Of a DNA stretch of 64,000 nt, positions 17,119 to 26,453 are shown piece after piece. How positions within the stretch are numbered: position 1 is the stretch's first letter; each line of letters opens with the position of its first letter. The notes under the pieces were generated by a model. That model was given only the letters and a program-made list of their open reading frames with translations, did not search any database and was not told the origin of the DNA. This DNA comes from Microbacterium aurum (GTDB lineage: Bacteria > Actinomycetota > Actinomycetes > Actinomycetales > Microbacteriaceae): positions 2,046,001 through 2,110,000 of the forward strand of contig NZ_JAFBCQ010000001.1 in NCBI RefSeq assembly GCF_016907815.1, in the 5' to 3' direction. The position numbers and the translations under genes were made by a program.

Positions 17119-18674
17119 ACGACCCGACCGGCCTCGGCGCCGACGGGCCGCACACGCTCGGCCGTTGGCTCACCGATCGCGCGGCGAGCGCGCCGGACCA
17201 CATCGCCATCGACGATCGCGGTGTGCGCATCGGGTACGCCGACCTCGAGGACCGGGCACGGGAGCTGGCCCTGTCGCTCCGCCGCGCCGGGTACGGCCCG
17301 GGAGACCGCATCGCGACGATCTCGGGCAACTCGATCGACCACGTCGTGGTGTTCTTCGCGTGCGCCAAGGCCGGCGTCGCGTTCGTGCCGCTGTCGTGGC
17401 GGCTGTCCTCCCGTGAGCTGAGCGAGGTCTTGACGCAGTCGTCTCCGGCTCTCGTGCTCGTCGAGGACGAGTACATCGGCGTCGCGACAGAGGTGCTGCG
17501 GCGCGTCGCGACGCCGCCGACGATGGCGCTGCTGGGGACGACGGGCATCGAGGCGGGCGTGCCGCCCCGTCCGGGAGCGCCGACGCCGGCGCGCGGGGTG
17601 CGCGACGACGACCCGCTGCTGGTGATCTACACCTCCGGTAGTGAGTCGGCACCCAAGGGCGTCGTGCTCACCCACGCCAACTGCTTCTGGAACAACCTCG
17701 CGCTCGCGGGCGCGGCGCAGCTGACCGGCGACGACGTCGTGCTGTCGATGCTGCCGCAGTTCCACGTCGCGGCCTGGAACTGCCAACCCCTGCTGGCCTG
17801 GTGGGTCGGCGCCACGGTCGTGCTGGAGCGCTCCTTCCAGCCGCAGCGCATTCTGCAGCTGCTCGTCGATCGGCGGGTGACGGCCATGATGGGCGTCCCC
17901 ACCCAATACCGGCTGCTGGCCGACGACCCCGCGTTCGCCGACGTCGCCGGCGGGATGCTGCGGCAGGCGCTGGTGGGCGGCGCGACGACCCCGCCGGAGC
18001 TCGCCGCGCGCTGGGCGGCGGCGGGGATCCCGCTCACGCAGGGATATGGCCTGACCGAGGCGGCGCCCAACGTGCTGTGCCTGCCGGCATCGGAATCCAC
18101 GCGCCATCCCGGTGCCGTCGGGCGGCCGTACCCGCACGTCGATGTCTGCATCGCCGACCCGGACACGGGCCTCGTGCTCGACGGCGTCGCGACGGGGGAG
18201 CTGTGGGTGCGCGGGCCGAGCGTCTTCGCCGGCTACCTCCACGATGCGGCCGCGTCGGCGCGCGTGCGTCAGGGGGAGTGGCTCCGCACCGGAGACATCG
18301 TGCACCGCGACGGCGAGGGCGTGTATCGCATCGTCGACCGTCTGAAGGACATCTTCATCTCCGGCGGGGAGAACGTCGCGCCCGCCGAGGTGGAACGCGC
18401 GCTCGAACTGCATCCCGCCGTCGCGCAGGCCGCCGTCGTCGGCGTGCCCGATGACGTGTGGGGCGAGCGGGGCGTCGCGTTCGTGGTCAGGGTCGAGGGT
18501 GCGCTGCTCGGCGAGGACGAGGTCCTCGCTCATGCGCGGGCGGAACTGGCCGGATTCAAGGTTCCCGTGCGCGTCGTGTTCGTCGACGAGTTGCCGCGGT
18601 CGACGATCGAGAAACTGGCACGCTCGCGCCTGCGGGAGCGTGCCGCACGTCTGGTGGAGGGAAATCGCGCATGA
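17115..18674 (+). CDS. AMP-dependent acyl-CoA synthetase/ligase (519 aa)
   Basis: Adenylate-forming enzyme that would activate a carboxylic acid to its CoA thioester using ATP. It has the phosphate-binding loop VIYTSGSESAPKGVVLTH (about residues 170-187), the GYGLTEAAPNV motif, GELWVRGPSVFAGY, the hinge region RLKDIFISGGENVAPAEVE, and a C-terminal catalytic Lys region (RSTIEKLARSRL). The phosphate loop reads TSGSES rather than the usual TSGTTG, a change sometimes seen in this superfamily. The substrate is unknown; position behind the importer suggests it acts on the imported acid. Confidence 0.9.
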   Translation: MNDPTGLGADGPHTLGRWLTDRAASAPDHIAIDDRGVRIGYADLEDRARELALSLRRAGYGPGDRIATISGNSIDHVVVFFACAKAGVAFVPLSWRLSSRELSEVLTQSSPALVLVEDEYIGVATEVLRRVATPPTMALLGTTGIEAGVPPRPGAPTPARGVRDDDPLLVIYTSGSESAPKGVVLTHANCFWNNLALAGAAQLTGDDVVLSMLPQFHVAAWNCQPLLAWWVGATVVLERSFQPQRILQLLVDRRVTAMMGVPTQYRLLADDPAFADVAGGMLRQALVGGATTPPELAARWAAAGIPLTQGYGLTEAAPNVLCLPASESTRHPGAVGRPYPHVDVCIADPDTGLVLDGVATGELWVRGPSVFAGYLHDAAASARVRQGEWLRTGDIVHRDGEGVYRIVDRLKDIFISGGENVAPAEVERALELHPAVAQAAVVGVPDDVWGERGVAFVVRVEGALLGEDEVLAHARAELAGFKVPVRVVFVDELPRSTIEKLARSRLRERAARLVEGNRA

Positions 18675-19366
18675 GCACAGCTGAGACGTTCGGACGCAGC
18701 GCCGTGGCAGAGCCCGGTGCCGCGCTGTCGGCGACCGGAAAGCCGCTCACCAAGCGCGGTGAGGCGACGCGCCGCAAGCTCCTCGAGGCGGCGGAGGAGG
18801 TCTTCGCCGATCTCGGGTATCACGAGGCGTCGATCGTGAAGATCACCGAGCGGGCCGGGATCGGACTCGGCACGTTCTACCTCTACTTCGACAGCAAGCA
18901 GCAGATCTTCGAGGAACTGGTGGTCGACCTCAACCGACGCGTGCGGCATTCGATGGCCGAGGCGATGGCCGGTTCGGCCAACCGCATCGACGCTGAGCGC
19001 GCCGGATTCGAAGGGTTCTTCCGCTTCACCGCGGCCCACCCGGCGCTGTACCGGGTCGTGCGGGAGGCGGAGTTCGTGTCGCCGGAGATGCTGAGACTGC
19101 ACTACACCCGCATCGTCGAGGGCTACGAGGCGGGGCTGCGCGCCGCGCAGTCCGACGGCGACGTCGATGCGGCGCTCGACCCGGAGGTGACCGCCTGGGC
19201 GCTCATGGGCGCCGGCGAGCTGATCGGCATGCGGTATCTGCTCTGGGAGCGTGACGGCGAGGGCCGTCCGCCGGCGGAGATCGGCGACGACGTGATCGAC
19301 AGCATGATGCGGTTCATCCGCAACGCGCTGACGGCGACGAACGGAAAGGGACGAACCCATGACTGA
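18671..19366 (+). CDS. TetR-family regulator within the catabolic operon
   Basis: A 231-residue regulator. The DNA-binding domain (about residues 33-85) reads RRKLLEAAEEVFADLGYHEASIVKITERAGIGLGTFYLYFDSK, and the first 30 residues form an extra unstructured tail. The ligand domain follows. Overlap with genes on both sides makes it part of the importer/ligase operon, which it probably controls, perhaps in response to an acyl-CoA. The dyad at 12280-12299 is a candidate site. Confidence 0.9.
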   Translation: MSTAETFGRSAVAEPGAALSATGKPLTKRGEATRRKLLEAAEEVFADLGYHEASIVKITERAGIGLGTFYLYFDSKQQIFEELVVDLNRRVRHSMAEAMAGSANRIDAERAGFEGFFRFTAAHPALYRVVREAEFVSPEMLRLHYTRIVEGYEAGLRAAQSDGDVDAALDPEVTAWALMGAGELIGMRYLLWERDGEGRPPAEIGDDVIDSMMRFIRNALTATNGKGRTHD

Positions 19367-20111
19367 GCAGGATCTCGCCGGCAGGCGGGCGATCGTGACC
19401 GGCGGAGCCAGCGGCATCGGTCTCGCGTGCGCGCGCGAGTTCGCCGGCCGCGGCGCGCACGTCGTGGTGGCGGACTTCAACGCCGAGGCGGCGCAGGCCG
19501 CGGCATCCGACATCGGCGGGGAGGCGTGGGTGACGGACCTCTCCGACACCACCGCGCAGGAGAATCTCGACCTGCACGCCGACATCCTCGTCAACAACGC
19601 CGGGGTGCAGACGGTCGCCCCGATCCCCGAGTTCGAGCCTGACCGCTGGCGGTTCATGCACCGGCTCATGGTCGAGTCGCCGTTCCTCCTCATCCGCGCC
19701 GTCCTTCCCGGCATGTACGAGCGCGGGTGGGGGCGCATCGTCAACATCTCCAGCGCGCACGGGCTGCGGGCGAGCGCGTTCAAATCCGCGTACGTCAGCG
19801 CCAAGCACGCGTTGGAAGGGCTGTCGAAGGTGACGGCGCTCGAGGGCGGCCCGCACGGCGTCACCAGCAACTGCATCAACCCGGCGTACGTGCGCACGCC
19901 GCTCGTCGAGAAGCAGATCGCCGACCAAGCGAAGCTCCACGGCATCGACGCGTCGGAGGTGGTCGAGAAGATCATGCTCACCGAGACCGTCGTGAAGCGG
20001 CTGATCGAGCCTGCGGAGGTGGCCTCGCTGGCCGGCTGGCTCGTCTCCGACCACGCCGGGATGGTCACCGGCGCGAGCTACACGATGGACGGCGGGTGGA
20101 CGGCGCGATGA
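19359..20111 (+). CDS. SDR dehydrogenase, 3-hydroxybutyrate dehydrogenase-like
   Basis: Short-chain dehydrogenase of 250 aa. It has the cofactor motif TGGASGIG (about residues 14-21), VVADF giving NAD preference, NNAG, catalytic Ser in VNISSAHG, and YVSAKHA (Tyr and Lys). C-terminal features (NPAYVRTPLVEKQI, MLTETVVKRLIEPAEVA) match D-3-hydroxybutyrate dehydrogenases, which oxidise 3-hydroxybutyrate to acetoacetate. With the nearby CoA-transferase and thiolase this would complete ketone-body breakdown. Another hydroxy acid is possible. Confidence 0.8.
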   Translation: MTEQDLAGRRAIVTGGASGIGLACAREFAGRGAHVVVADFNAEAAQAAASDIGGEAWVTDLSDTTAQENLDLHADILVNNAGVQTVAPIPEFEPDRWRFMHRLMVESPFLLIRAVLPGMYERGWGRIVNISSAHGLRASAFKSAYVSAKHALEGLSKVTALEGGPHGVTSNCINPAYVRTPLVEKQIADQAKLHGIDASEVVEKIMLTETVVKRLIEPAEVASLAGWLVSDHAGMVTGASYTMDGGWTAR

Positions 20112-21013
20112 CGGCCCGCACCGCGCGAGCCGTCGACGTCCCCGTCGCCGGCGGCGTGCTGCGGGTGGGCGTGTGGGATGCCGCCCCCGACGCGCCGACG
20201 ATCCTCGCCGTGCACGGCGTCACCTCGTCGCACCTGGCGTGGCAGCTGCTCGCCGAGGAACTCCCCGGCGTGCGGATCGTCGCTCCCGATCTGCGCGGTC
20301 GCGGGCAGAGCAACGCCGTCGCGGGGCCGGCCGGCATGGCCGCGCACGCCGACGACCTGGCCGCGGTGTGCGCTCACCTCGACATCGCTCCCGCCCTCGT
20401 CGTCGCCCACTCGATGGGCGCGTTCGTCGCCGTGGTCTTCGCGCACCGGCATCCTGCTCTCGTGCGGCGTCTCCTCCTCGTCGACGGCGGCTTGCCGCTC
20501 TCCGCGCCCGCCGACCTCAGTCCCGACGAACTGGTGGCCGCCATCCTCGGCCCCACGGCGGCGCGACTGTCGATGAGGTTCGCCGACACCGCCGCCTACC
20601 TGCGCTTCTGGCGCGATCACCCGGCCTTCGCGGCGGACTGGTCGCCCGAGCTCGAGGACTATCTCGTCTACGACCTCGTCCCCGTCGCCGACGGCGGGGC
20701 CGCACTGCGCCCGGCCACGAGCTATGCCACCACGGTCGAGGACACCGTCGACATGAACACGCGCCCCACCGTGACCGAGGCGCTCGACGACCTCGCCGTG
20801 CCGACCGTGCTCGTCACCGTCCCGCGCGGGCTGCAGAACGAAACGCCCGGACTGTACCCACCCGCGCACCTGGCGGCGCTGCTCGCCCGGTACCCGGCGG
20901 TCGAGCACGTCGCGTGGCCGGAGTTCAACCACTACACGGTCGTCCTCAGTCGCCGGGGCGCCGCGCGTCTGGCCGAGCTCGTCACCGCACAGCTGTCGCT
21001 CTCCGTCGCGTAG
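20108..21013 (+). CDS. Alpha/beta-fold hydrolase (301 aa)
   Basis: Alpha/beta hydrolase with an oxyanion-hole HGVTSSHLAW segment, nucleophile elbow VAHSMGAFVA (Ser at about residue 103), and a late His in WPEFNHYTVV. DLRGRGQS is typical of the esterase/lactonase group. In this operon it could hydrolyse an ester or dimer of hydroxybutyrate, or an enol-lactone if the pathway is aromatic. The sequence alone does not decide. ATG 20108 overlaps the SDR stop codon (ATGA). Confidence 0.8.
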   Translation: MTARTARAVDVPVAGGVLRVGVWDAAPDAPTILAVHGVTSSHLAWQLLAEELPGVRIVAPDLRGRGQSNAVAGPAGMAAHADDLAAVCAHLDIAPALVVAHSMGAFVAVVFAHRHPALVRRLLLVDGGLPLSAPADLSPDELVAAILGPTAARLSMRFADTAAYLRFWRDHPAFAADWSPELEDYLVYDLVPVADGGAALRPATSYATTVEDTVDMNTRPTVTEALDDLAVPTVLVTVPRGLQNETPGLYPPAHLAALLARYPAVEHVAWPEFNHYTVVLSRRGAARLAELVTAQLSLSVA

Positions 21014-21014
21014 G

Positions 21015-21806
21015 TCAGCGAGTGCCGGCGGCGACGCGGGTCGTCAGCTGGTGAGCGTGGGCCAGCAGCGCGCGGCCGAGCTCGGGAATGCGCTCGGGGG
21101 AGAAGCGGAAATCCACGCCGGTCAGGCTGAGCGCCCACTGCGGGTGCCCGGATCTGGTGAACACCGCCGCGCCGATGCCGTAGCTGCCGGCCACGATGAG
21201 CCCGGGGTTCAGCGCGTAGCCGCGCGCGTGCGTCTCGCGCAGTCGCGCACGCAGGCGCGGTTCGGCGTGCGCGGCGCCGTGACGCTCGGCGAGCTCCGGA
21301 TGCCGCTCGAAGTACGCGTCCACATCGTGGGGAGGCAGGAACGCGAGGATGGCGAGCCCCGCGGAGGCGACGCCGAGCGGGAACCGCACGCCCTCGGAGA
21401 GGACGAACGAGCGGATCGGGAACGCCCCATCCTCGCGGATGAGGCACACGGTCTCATCTCCGCGTCGCACCGAGAGGAACGCGCTCTCCTCCGTCCGCAC
21501 CGCGAGCGAGCGCACGATGTCGCGGGCGATCGCCGTGATGTCGTAGCGGGATGCCGCGACGGTGCCCATCAGGTAGAGCTCGGGTCCCGGCATCCATCGC
21601 CCGCTCCTCTCGTCCTGATCCACGAGCCCCTCGTGTCGGAGCGCGGTGAGCAACCGGTGCGTGGTGGGGCGGGTGAGGTCGGCCCGGCGCGCGAGATCGG
21701 CGACGGTGAGACCGTCCTCGCCGGCTGCGGTCACGAGTCGCAGCAGTGCCGCCGCACGCGCGACGGACTGGGCGCCGGGGATCGTGCGGGCGGGTGAGGT
21801 GTCCAT
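21015..21806 (-). CDS. IclR-family transcriptional regulator
   Basis: A 263-residue regulator. The N-terminal winged helix (SVARAAALLRLVTAAGEDGLTVADLARRADLTRPTTHRLL, about residues 14-55) is followed by the IclR ligand domain (VLSEGVRFPLGVASAGLAILAF and an ALNPGLIVAGSYGIGAAVF segment). IclR proteins commonly control divergent aromatic or ketone-acid catabolic operons, and this one diverges from scoA-scoB. ATG 21806 lies beside the inverted repeat at 21807-21839. It is convergent to, and one base away from, the end of the hydrolase gene. Confidence 0.9.
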   Translation of the reverse strand: MDTSPARTIPGAQSVARAAALLRLVTAAGEDGLTVADLARRADLTRPTTHRLLTALRHEGLVDQDERSGRWMPGPELYLMGTVAASRYDITAIARDIVRSLAVRTEESAFLSVRRGDETVCLIREDGAFPIRSFVLSEGVRFPLGVASAGLAILAFLPPHDVDAYFERHPELAERHGAAHAEPRLRARLRETHARGYALNPGLIVAGSYGIGAAVFTRSGHPQWALSLTGVDFRFSPERIPELGRALLAHAHQLTTRVAAGTR

Positions 21807-21839
21807 GATGTGGACAGTACGCAGCTCGGCATCCACATC
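21807..21839. promoter_or_regulatory. Putative IclR operator between iclR-like gene and scoA
   Basis: GATGTGGA (21807-21814) is exactly inverted as TCCACATC (21832-21839) and abuts the regulator's start codon, in the divergent promoter region. It could allow control of both directions. Confidence 0.55.
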
Positions 21840-21925
21840 GCAAGCGCCGGGGTGCGCGGCGGCGCCGGCGGCGCGCACGATGGGAACAGGCACGACGACG
21901 TGGCCGGTGGACGAAGGAGTGACAC

Positions 21926-22726
21926 GTGATCGACAAGACGTACGCCTCGGCGGCGGAGGCGGTGGCCGACATCCCGGACGGCGCGTCGCTGGCCGTCGGC
22001 GGGTTCGGTCTCTCGGGCAATCCGATCGCGCTCATCGAGGCGCTCCTCGCGCAGGGCACGCGGGACCTGTCGATCGTGTCCAACAACTGCGGCGTCGACG
22101 ACTGGGGGCTCGGCGTGCTCCTGAACGCGAAGCGCATCCGCAAGATGACGTCGTCCTACGTCGGCGAGAACAAGGAGTTCGAGCGGCAGTTCCTCTCCGG
22201 CGAGCTCGAACTCGAGCTCACGCCGCAGGGCACCCTCGCCGAGAAGCTGCGGGCCGGGGGAGCGGGCATCGCCGCCTTCTACACGCAGACGGGCGTCGGC
22301 ACGCAGGTCGCCGAGGGCGGCCTCCCGCGCAGGTACGACGGGCAGGGCGGCATCGCCGTCGCATCGCCCCGCAAGGACGTGCGGGCGTTCGCGCCGGACG
22401 GCACCGAGCGCGAATACGTGCTCGAGGAGGCGATCGTCACCGACTTCGCCCTCGTCCACGCCCTCCGCGGCGACACCCACGGCAATCTCGTGTTCAACAA
22501 GTCGGCGCGCAACTTCAACCCGCTCGCCGCCATGGCCGGCCGGGTGTGCATCGCCCAGGTCGAGGAGCTCGTCGCCCCTGGCGAGCTCGACCCCGACAGC
22601 ATCCATCTGCCCGGAATCTACGTGCACCGCATCGTCGAGGTCGGCACGGACATCGAAAAGCGGATCGAGCGACGCACCGTGTCAGTCGCTGAGGCACTCT
22701 CGCGCGACATCCCGGAAGGAGCCTGA
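21926..22726 (+). CDS. scoA: 3-oxoacid CoA-transferase subunit A
   Basis: Alpha subunit of succinyl-CoA:3-ketoacid CoA-transferase (266 aa), which moves CoA from succinyl-CoA to acetoacetate. It has [48 protein letters not shown] and [19 protein letters not shown], all typical of ScoA/PcaI. Sequence reading cannot exclude 3-oxoadipate (PcaI) as substrate, but the neighbouring hydroxybutyrate-dehydrogenase-like gene favours acetoacetate. GAAGGAG precedes the GTG-GTG-less ATG-type start region; the called start GTG gives [13 protein letters not shown]. Confidence 0.88.
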   Translation: MIDKTYASAAEAVADIPDGASLAVGGFGLSGNPIALIEALLAQGTRDLSIVSNNCGVDDWGLGVLLNAKRIRKMTSSYVGENKEFERQFLSGELELELTPQGTLAEKLRAGGAGIAAFYTQTGVGTQVAEGGLPRRYDGQGGIAVASPRKDVRAFAPDGTEREYVLEEAIVTDFALVHALRGDTHGNLVFNKSARNFNPLAAMAGRVCIAQVEELVAPGELDPDSIHLPGIYVHRIVEVGTDIEKRIERRTVSVAEALSRDIPEGA

Positions 22727-22727
22727 G

Positions 22728-23381
22728 ATGGCACTCACCCGCAACGAGATGGCGGCCCGCGCCGCCGCCGAACTCGCCGACGGCTCGTACGTCAACCTCG
22801 GCATCGGCCTGCCGACGCTCGTGCCCAACTACGTGCCCGACGGCGTCACCGTCGTGCTCCAATCCGAGAACGGCATCCTGGGCGTCGGGCCCTACCCGAC
22901 CGAGGATCACGTCGACCCCGACCTCATCAACGCCGGCAAGGAGACGGTGACCACGCTCCCCGGCGCCGCCTTCTTCGACTCGGCGCTGAGCTTCGGCATG
23001 ATCCGCGGCGGAAAGATCGATGCCGCGATCCTCGGCGCGATGCAGGTGTCGGCCACGGGTGACCTCGCGAACTGGATGATCCCCGGGAAGATGGTCAAGG
23101 GGCCCGGCGGGGCGATGGACCTCGTGCACGGTGCCGGCACCGTCATCGTGCTGATGGAGCACGTCGCCCGTGACGGGTCGGCGAAGATCGTGAACGACTG
23201 CTCGCTTCCGTTGACCGGCCGCGGCGTCGTCGACCGCATCATCACCGACCTCGCCGTCATCGACGTCACCCCCGAGGGGCTCGTCCTCATCGAGACGGCG
23301 CCCGGCGTCACGGTGGACGAGATCGTGGCTGCCACCGAACCTGAGCTGATCATCGCCGAGCACCTGAAGGAGATCGCATGA
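22728..23381 (+). CDS. scoB: 3-oxoacid CoA-transferase subunit B
   Basis: Beta subunit (217 aa) carrying the catalytic glutamate in [11 protein letters not shown] (about residue 47), which forms the enzyme-CoA thioester. [19 protein letters not shown] and [15 protein letters not shown] are family signatures. It starts one base after the scoA stop codon and overlaps the thiolase gene by ATGA, so the three are one translational unit. Confidence 0.9.
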   Translation: MALTRNEMAARAAAELADGSYVNLGIGLPTLVPNYVPDGVTVVLQSENGILGVGPYPTEDHVDPDLINAGKETVTTLPGAAFFDSALSFGMIRGGKIDAAILGAMQVSATGDLANWMIPGKMVKGPGGAMDLVHGAGTVIVLMEHVARDGSAKIVNDCSLPLTGRGVVDRIITDLAVIDVTPEGLVLIETAPGVTVDEIVAATEPELIIAEHLKEIA

Positions 23382-24562
23382 GCACCGACGACATCGTCAT
23401 CGTGGCCGCCGCCCGCACGCCGCAGGGGCGGCTGAAGGGGCAGCTCGCCTCGTTCACGGCACCGCAGCTGGGGGGCTTCGCCATCGCAGGCGCGCTCGCG
23501 CAGGGCGGCATCCCGGCGGATGCCGTGGACGCGGTCATCCTCGGGCAGGTCCTGCCCGCAGGGTCAGGGCAGAACCCGGCCCGCCAGGCCGCGATCGCCG
23601 GCGGCCTGGGGTGGAACGTGCCGGCATCCGCCGTCAACAAGGTGTGCCTATCGGGCCTCACGGCCATCATCGACGCGAAGCGCATGATCGCCTCCGGCGA
23701 CGCGAAGGTCGTCGTCGCCGGCGGCATGGAGTCGATGACGCGCGCGCCGCACCTGCTCATGGGCTCGCGCGACGGCTGGACCTACGGTTCGGTCGAGGTG
23801 CTCGACCACATGGCGTACGACGGTCTGACCGACGCCTACGACAGGGAGTCGATGGGCGCGTCGACGGAGCGACTGAATCCGTCGTTCGACATCACCCGCG
23901 ACGCGCAGGATCGCGTCGCGGCGCTCTCCCACCAGCGGGCCGCCGCGGCATACGACGCGGGGGTCTTCGACGGTGAGATCGTCCCGATCGAGGTCCCGCA
24001 GCGGCGGGGGCCGGCCGTGACCGTCACGGTGGACGAGGGGATCCGCCCCGAGACCACGGTGGAGACGCTCGCGGGGCTTCGCCCGGCGTTCGCGAAGGAC
24101 GGCACCATCACGGCGGGCAACTCGTCGCAGATCTCCGATGGCGCCGCGGCGGTCGTGCTCACCATGCGTGCCCACGCCGACGAGAACGGCTGGACGGTCC
24201 TGGCGGCGGTGGGAGCCGCCGGACAGGTCGCCGGTCCCGACAACTCGTTGCACGCCCAACCCGCGCGCGCGATCGAACAGGCACTGCAGCGGCAGCAACT
24301 CACGGCATCCGACCTCGATCTCGTCGAGATCAACGAGGCGTTCGGGGCCGTCGTCGCGCGGTCGCAGTCCGAGCTGGGGCTGCCCGATGACGTCGTCAAC
24401 ATCCACGGCGGCGGGATCGCGATCGGGCACCCGATCGGAGCATCCGGTGCACGGTTGGTCGTGCACGCCGTGCACGAGCTCGTGCGGCGCGGGTCCGGAA
24501 CGGCTGCGGTCGGCCTCTGCGGCGGGGGCGGTCAGGGCGAGGCGCTCATCCTCACGCGCTGA
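23378..24562 (+). CDS. Acetyl-CoA acetyltransferase (thiolase)
   Basis: Thiolase of 394 aa that would cleave acetoacetyl-CoA to two acetyl-CoA. Nucleophilic Cys is in NKVCLSGL (about residue 89), the catalytic His in [14 protein letters not shown], and the second Cys in [20 protein letters not shown] and NEAFGAVVA blocks are also present. With scoAB and the dehydrogenase it completes conversion of 3-hydroxybutyrate to acetyl-CoA. It could alternatively act as a 3-oxoadipyl-CoA thiolase. Confidence 0.92.
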   Translation: MSTDDIVIVAAARTPQGRLKGQLASFTAPQLGGFAIAGALAQGGIPADAVDAVILGQVLPAGSGQNPARQAAIAGGLGWNVPASAVNKVCLSGLTAIIDAKRMIASGDAKVVVAGGMESMTRAPHLLMGSRDGWTYGSVEVLDHMAYDGLTDAYDRESMGASTERLNPSFDITRDAQDRVAALSHQRAAAAYDAGVFDGEIVPIEVPQRRGPAVTVTVDEGIRPETTVETLAGLRPAFAKDGTITAGNSSQISDGAAAVVLTMRAHADENGWTVLAAVGAAGQVAGPDNSLHAQPARAIEQALQRQQLTASDLDLVEINEAFGAVVARSQSELGLPDDVVNIHGGGIAIGHPIGASGARLVVHAVHELVRRGSGTAAVGLCGGGGQGEALILTR

Positions 24563-24580
24563 GGCCCGGCGCGCGGCGGT

Positions 24581-24586
24581 TAGCAT
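24581..24586 (+). promoter_or_regulatory. Probable -10 box for the small cysteine-rich protein gene
   Basis: TAGCAT 27 bases before the start codon, followed by a GGAGG ribosome-binding site at 24603-24607. No clear -35. Confidence 0.35.
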
Positions 24587-24613
24587 GGTCACCGACGACG
24601 ACGGAGGATCCTC

Positions 24614-24733
24614 ATGTGCTATCCGGTGAGCTGCGACACCTGCGGCAAGACGACGTGGGCCGGCTGCGGCGAGCACATCGACGCCGCACTGGCGGGCGTC
24701 GCGGCGGGCGACCGCTGCACCTGCCCGCGCTGA
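24614..24733 (+). CDS. Small cysteine-rich protein (39 aa)
   Basis: A 39-residue protein with six cysteines: MCYPVSCDTCGKTTWAGCGE at the start and CTCPR at the end. CxxCG followed by CG and CTCP could bind zinc. A strong GGAGG site six bases upstream and its own -10 box support translation. I recall similar tiny CYPVxCxxCGKTTWAGCG proteins in many actinobacteria, without a known function. Only three bases separate its stop from the convergent gene's stop. Confidence 0.75.
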   Translation: MCYPVSCDTCGKTTWAGCGEHIDAALAGVAAGDRCTCPR

Positions 24734-24736
24734 CCC

Positions 24737-24991
24737 TCAGCGCGTCACGCGCTGCTTCAGCAGCTTCTTCTCTTTGCCGTGCACGGGGGAGTCGGTTGCG
24801 ATGAGCGCCCCGCGCTCCGCCCGGCGGGTGTCGACGATCGTGCCGATCGCGAGCGCGAGCGTGATCCCCCAGTTCAGCCAGGCAAGCGCCTGCCGCCAGG
24901 TGAACGGCACATCACCGCGCGCACTGCGCAGCAAGCTCAGTCCGCTCGTCACGGCGGAGATGATCCCGGTCCCGAACAGGTACTTGCGCAT
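24737..24991 (-). CDS. Small membrane protein (84 aa), unknown function
   Basis: Unrecognised. It has a possible N-terminal membrane helix (YLFGTGIISAVTSGLSLL) and a second clear one (LAWLNWGITLALAIGTIV, about residues 36-54), with a basic C-terminus (KEKKLLKQRVTR). It is divergent from otsA; the two share a 43-bp promoter gap. Confidence 0.65.
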   Translation of the reverse strand: MRKYLFGTGIISAVTSGLSLLRSARGDVPFTWRQALAWLNWGITLALAIGTIVDTRRAERGALIATDSPVHGKEKKLLKQRVTR

Positions 24992-25001
24992 GCGTCCACG
25001 T

Positions 25002-25007
25002 TAGCCT
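25002..25007 (+). promoter_or_regulatory. Probable -10 box for otsA
   Basis: TAGCCT 27 bases before the otsA GTG, with a GAGGAG ribosome-binding site in the leader (25024-25029). Confidence 0.35.
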
Positions 25008-25034
25008 GGAACCACGCCTGCCGAGAGGAGCCGC

Positions 25035-26453
25035 GTGAGCGACACCACAGCCGAGGCCGACGTCATCGTCGTGTCCAACCGCCTTCCCGTCGACCACTCC
25101 GATGATGCCGAGGGAGGCTGGCGCCGTTCGCCCGGCGGTCTGGTCGCCGCGCTGGAGCCCGTGCTGCAGTCCACCGGCGGAGCCTGGGTGGGCTGGCCGG
25201 GCACCGCCGACCTCGAGGTCGCGCCCTTCGCCTTCGACGGCATCTCCCTCGTGCCCGTCACGCTCAGCGCAGAGGACGTGGAGCAGTACTACGAGGGCTT
25301 CTCCAACGACACCATCTGGCCGCTGTACCACGATGTGATCTCGCCGCCCGCCTATCACCGGGAGTGGTGGGACGCTTACGTGCGGGTGAACGAGCGCTTT
25401 GCCCACGCCGCGGCATCCGTGGCGGCACCGGGTGCCACGGTGTGGGTGCAGGACTATCAGCTGCAGCTCGTGCCGCGCCTGCTCCGGGAGCTGCGTCCCG
25501 ACGTCGTGATCGGCTACTTCCACCACATTCCCTTCCCGGCATACGGCATCTACTCGCAGCTGCCGTGGCGTCGCCAGGTGCTGGAGGGACTGCTCGGCGC
25601 CGACGTCATCGGCTTCCAGCGGACGACGGATGCCGGGAACTTCGCGACCGCCGTGCGCCGACAGCTGGGACTGGAGACGAAATCGGGCGTGGTGCGCGTC
25701 CCCGGGCCAGACGGCTCGGAGCGCCGCGCCGTGGCGAAGGCGTATCCGATCTCGATCGACGCCGCGCTCTACGACGAGATCGCCCGTCGGCCCGAGGTGC
25801 AGGAGCGTGCCCGGGAGATCCGCGAGAGCCTCGGCAACCCGCGCACGATCCTCTTCGGGGTGGACCGCCTGGACTACACCAAGGGGATCATGCACCGACT
25901 GAAGGCGTACGGGGAGCTGCTCGCCGAGCATCGCCTCGACGTCGAGGACGTCACGCTGGTGCAGGTGGCCAGCCCCAGCCGGGAGCGTGTCGCGGCGTAC
26001 ATGCAGCTGCGCGACGAGATCGAGCTGACCGTGGGGCGCATCAACGGCGACCACGACACCGTCGGCCACACCGCCATCCGGTATCTGCACCACTCGTATC
26101 CCCGCGAGGAGATGGTGGCCCTCTACCTCGCGGCCGACGTCATGCTCGTGACCGCCCTCCGCGACGGCATGAACCTCGTGGCCAAGGAGTACGTCGCCAG
26201 CCGCATCGACGGTCGCGGTGCACTGGTGCTCAGCGAATTCACCGGCGCGGCGGACGAACTGGCGCAGGCGGTCAAGGTGAACCCGCACGACATCGAGGGT
26301 CTCAAGGACGCCATCATGACCGCGGTGCAGATGCCGCCCGCCGAGCAGGCGCGTCGCATGCGGGCGCTGCGTCGCCGGGTGCGCGACCACGACGTCGCGG
26401 ACTGGTCGCGCCGGTTCCTCACCGACCTCGACGCCGTGCGGGGGAGCCGATGA
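25035..26453 (+). CDS. otsA: Alpha,alpha-trehalose-6-phosphate synthase
   Basis: GT20 glycosyltransferase that joins UDP- or GDP-glucose and glucose-6-phosphate to trehalose-6-phosphate, for osmotic protection. It has the N-terminal SNRLPV and SPGGLVAAL, VWVQDYQLQLVP, FHHIPFPAYGIY, GVDRLDYTKGI (about residues 276-286) and DGMNLVAKEYV (about 375-385) motifs. Length (472 aa) is typical of bacterial OtsA. GTG start is supported by GAGGAG. It overlaps otsB by four bases. Confidence 0.96.
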   Translation: MSDTTAEADVIVVSNRLPVDHSDDAEGGWRRSPGGLVAALEPVLQSTGGAWVGWPGTADLEVAPFAFDGISLVPVTLSAEDVEQYYEGFSNDTIWPLYHDVISPPAYHREWWDAYVRVNERFAHAAASVAAPGATVWVQDYQLQLVPRLLRELRPDVVIGYFHHIPFPAYGIYSQLPWRRQVLEGLLGADVIGFQRTTDAGNFATAVRRQLGLETKSGVVRVPGPDGSERRAVAKAYPISIDAALYDEIARRPEVQERAREIRESLGNPRTILFGVDRLDYTKGIMHRLKAYGELLAEHRLDVEDVTLVQVASPSRERVAAYMQLRDEIELTVGRINGDHDTVGHTAIRYLHHSYPREEMVALYLAADVMLVTALRDGMNLVAKEYVASRIDGRGALVLSEFTGAADELAQAVKVNPHDIEGLKDAIMTAVQMPPAEQARRMRALRRRVRDHDVADWSRRFLTDLDAVRGSR

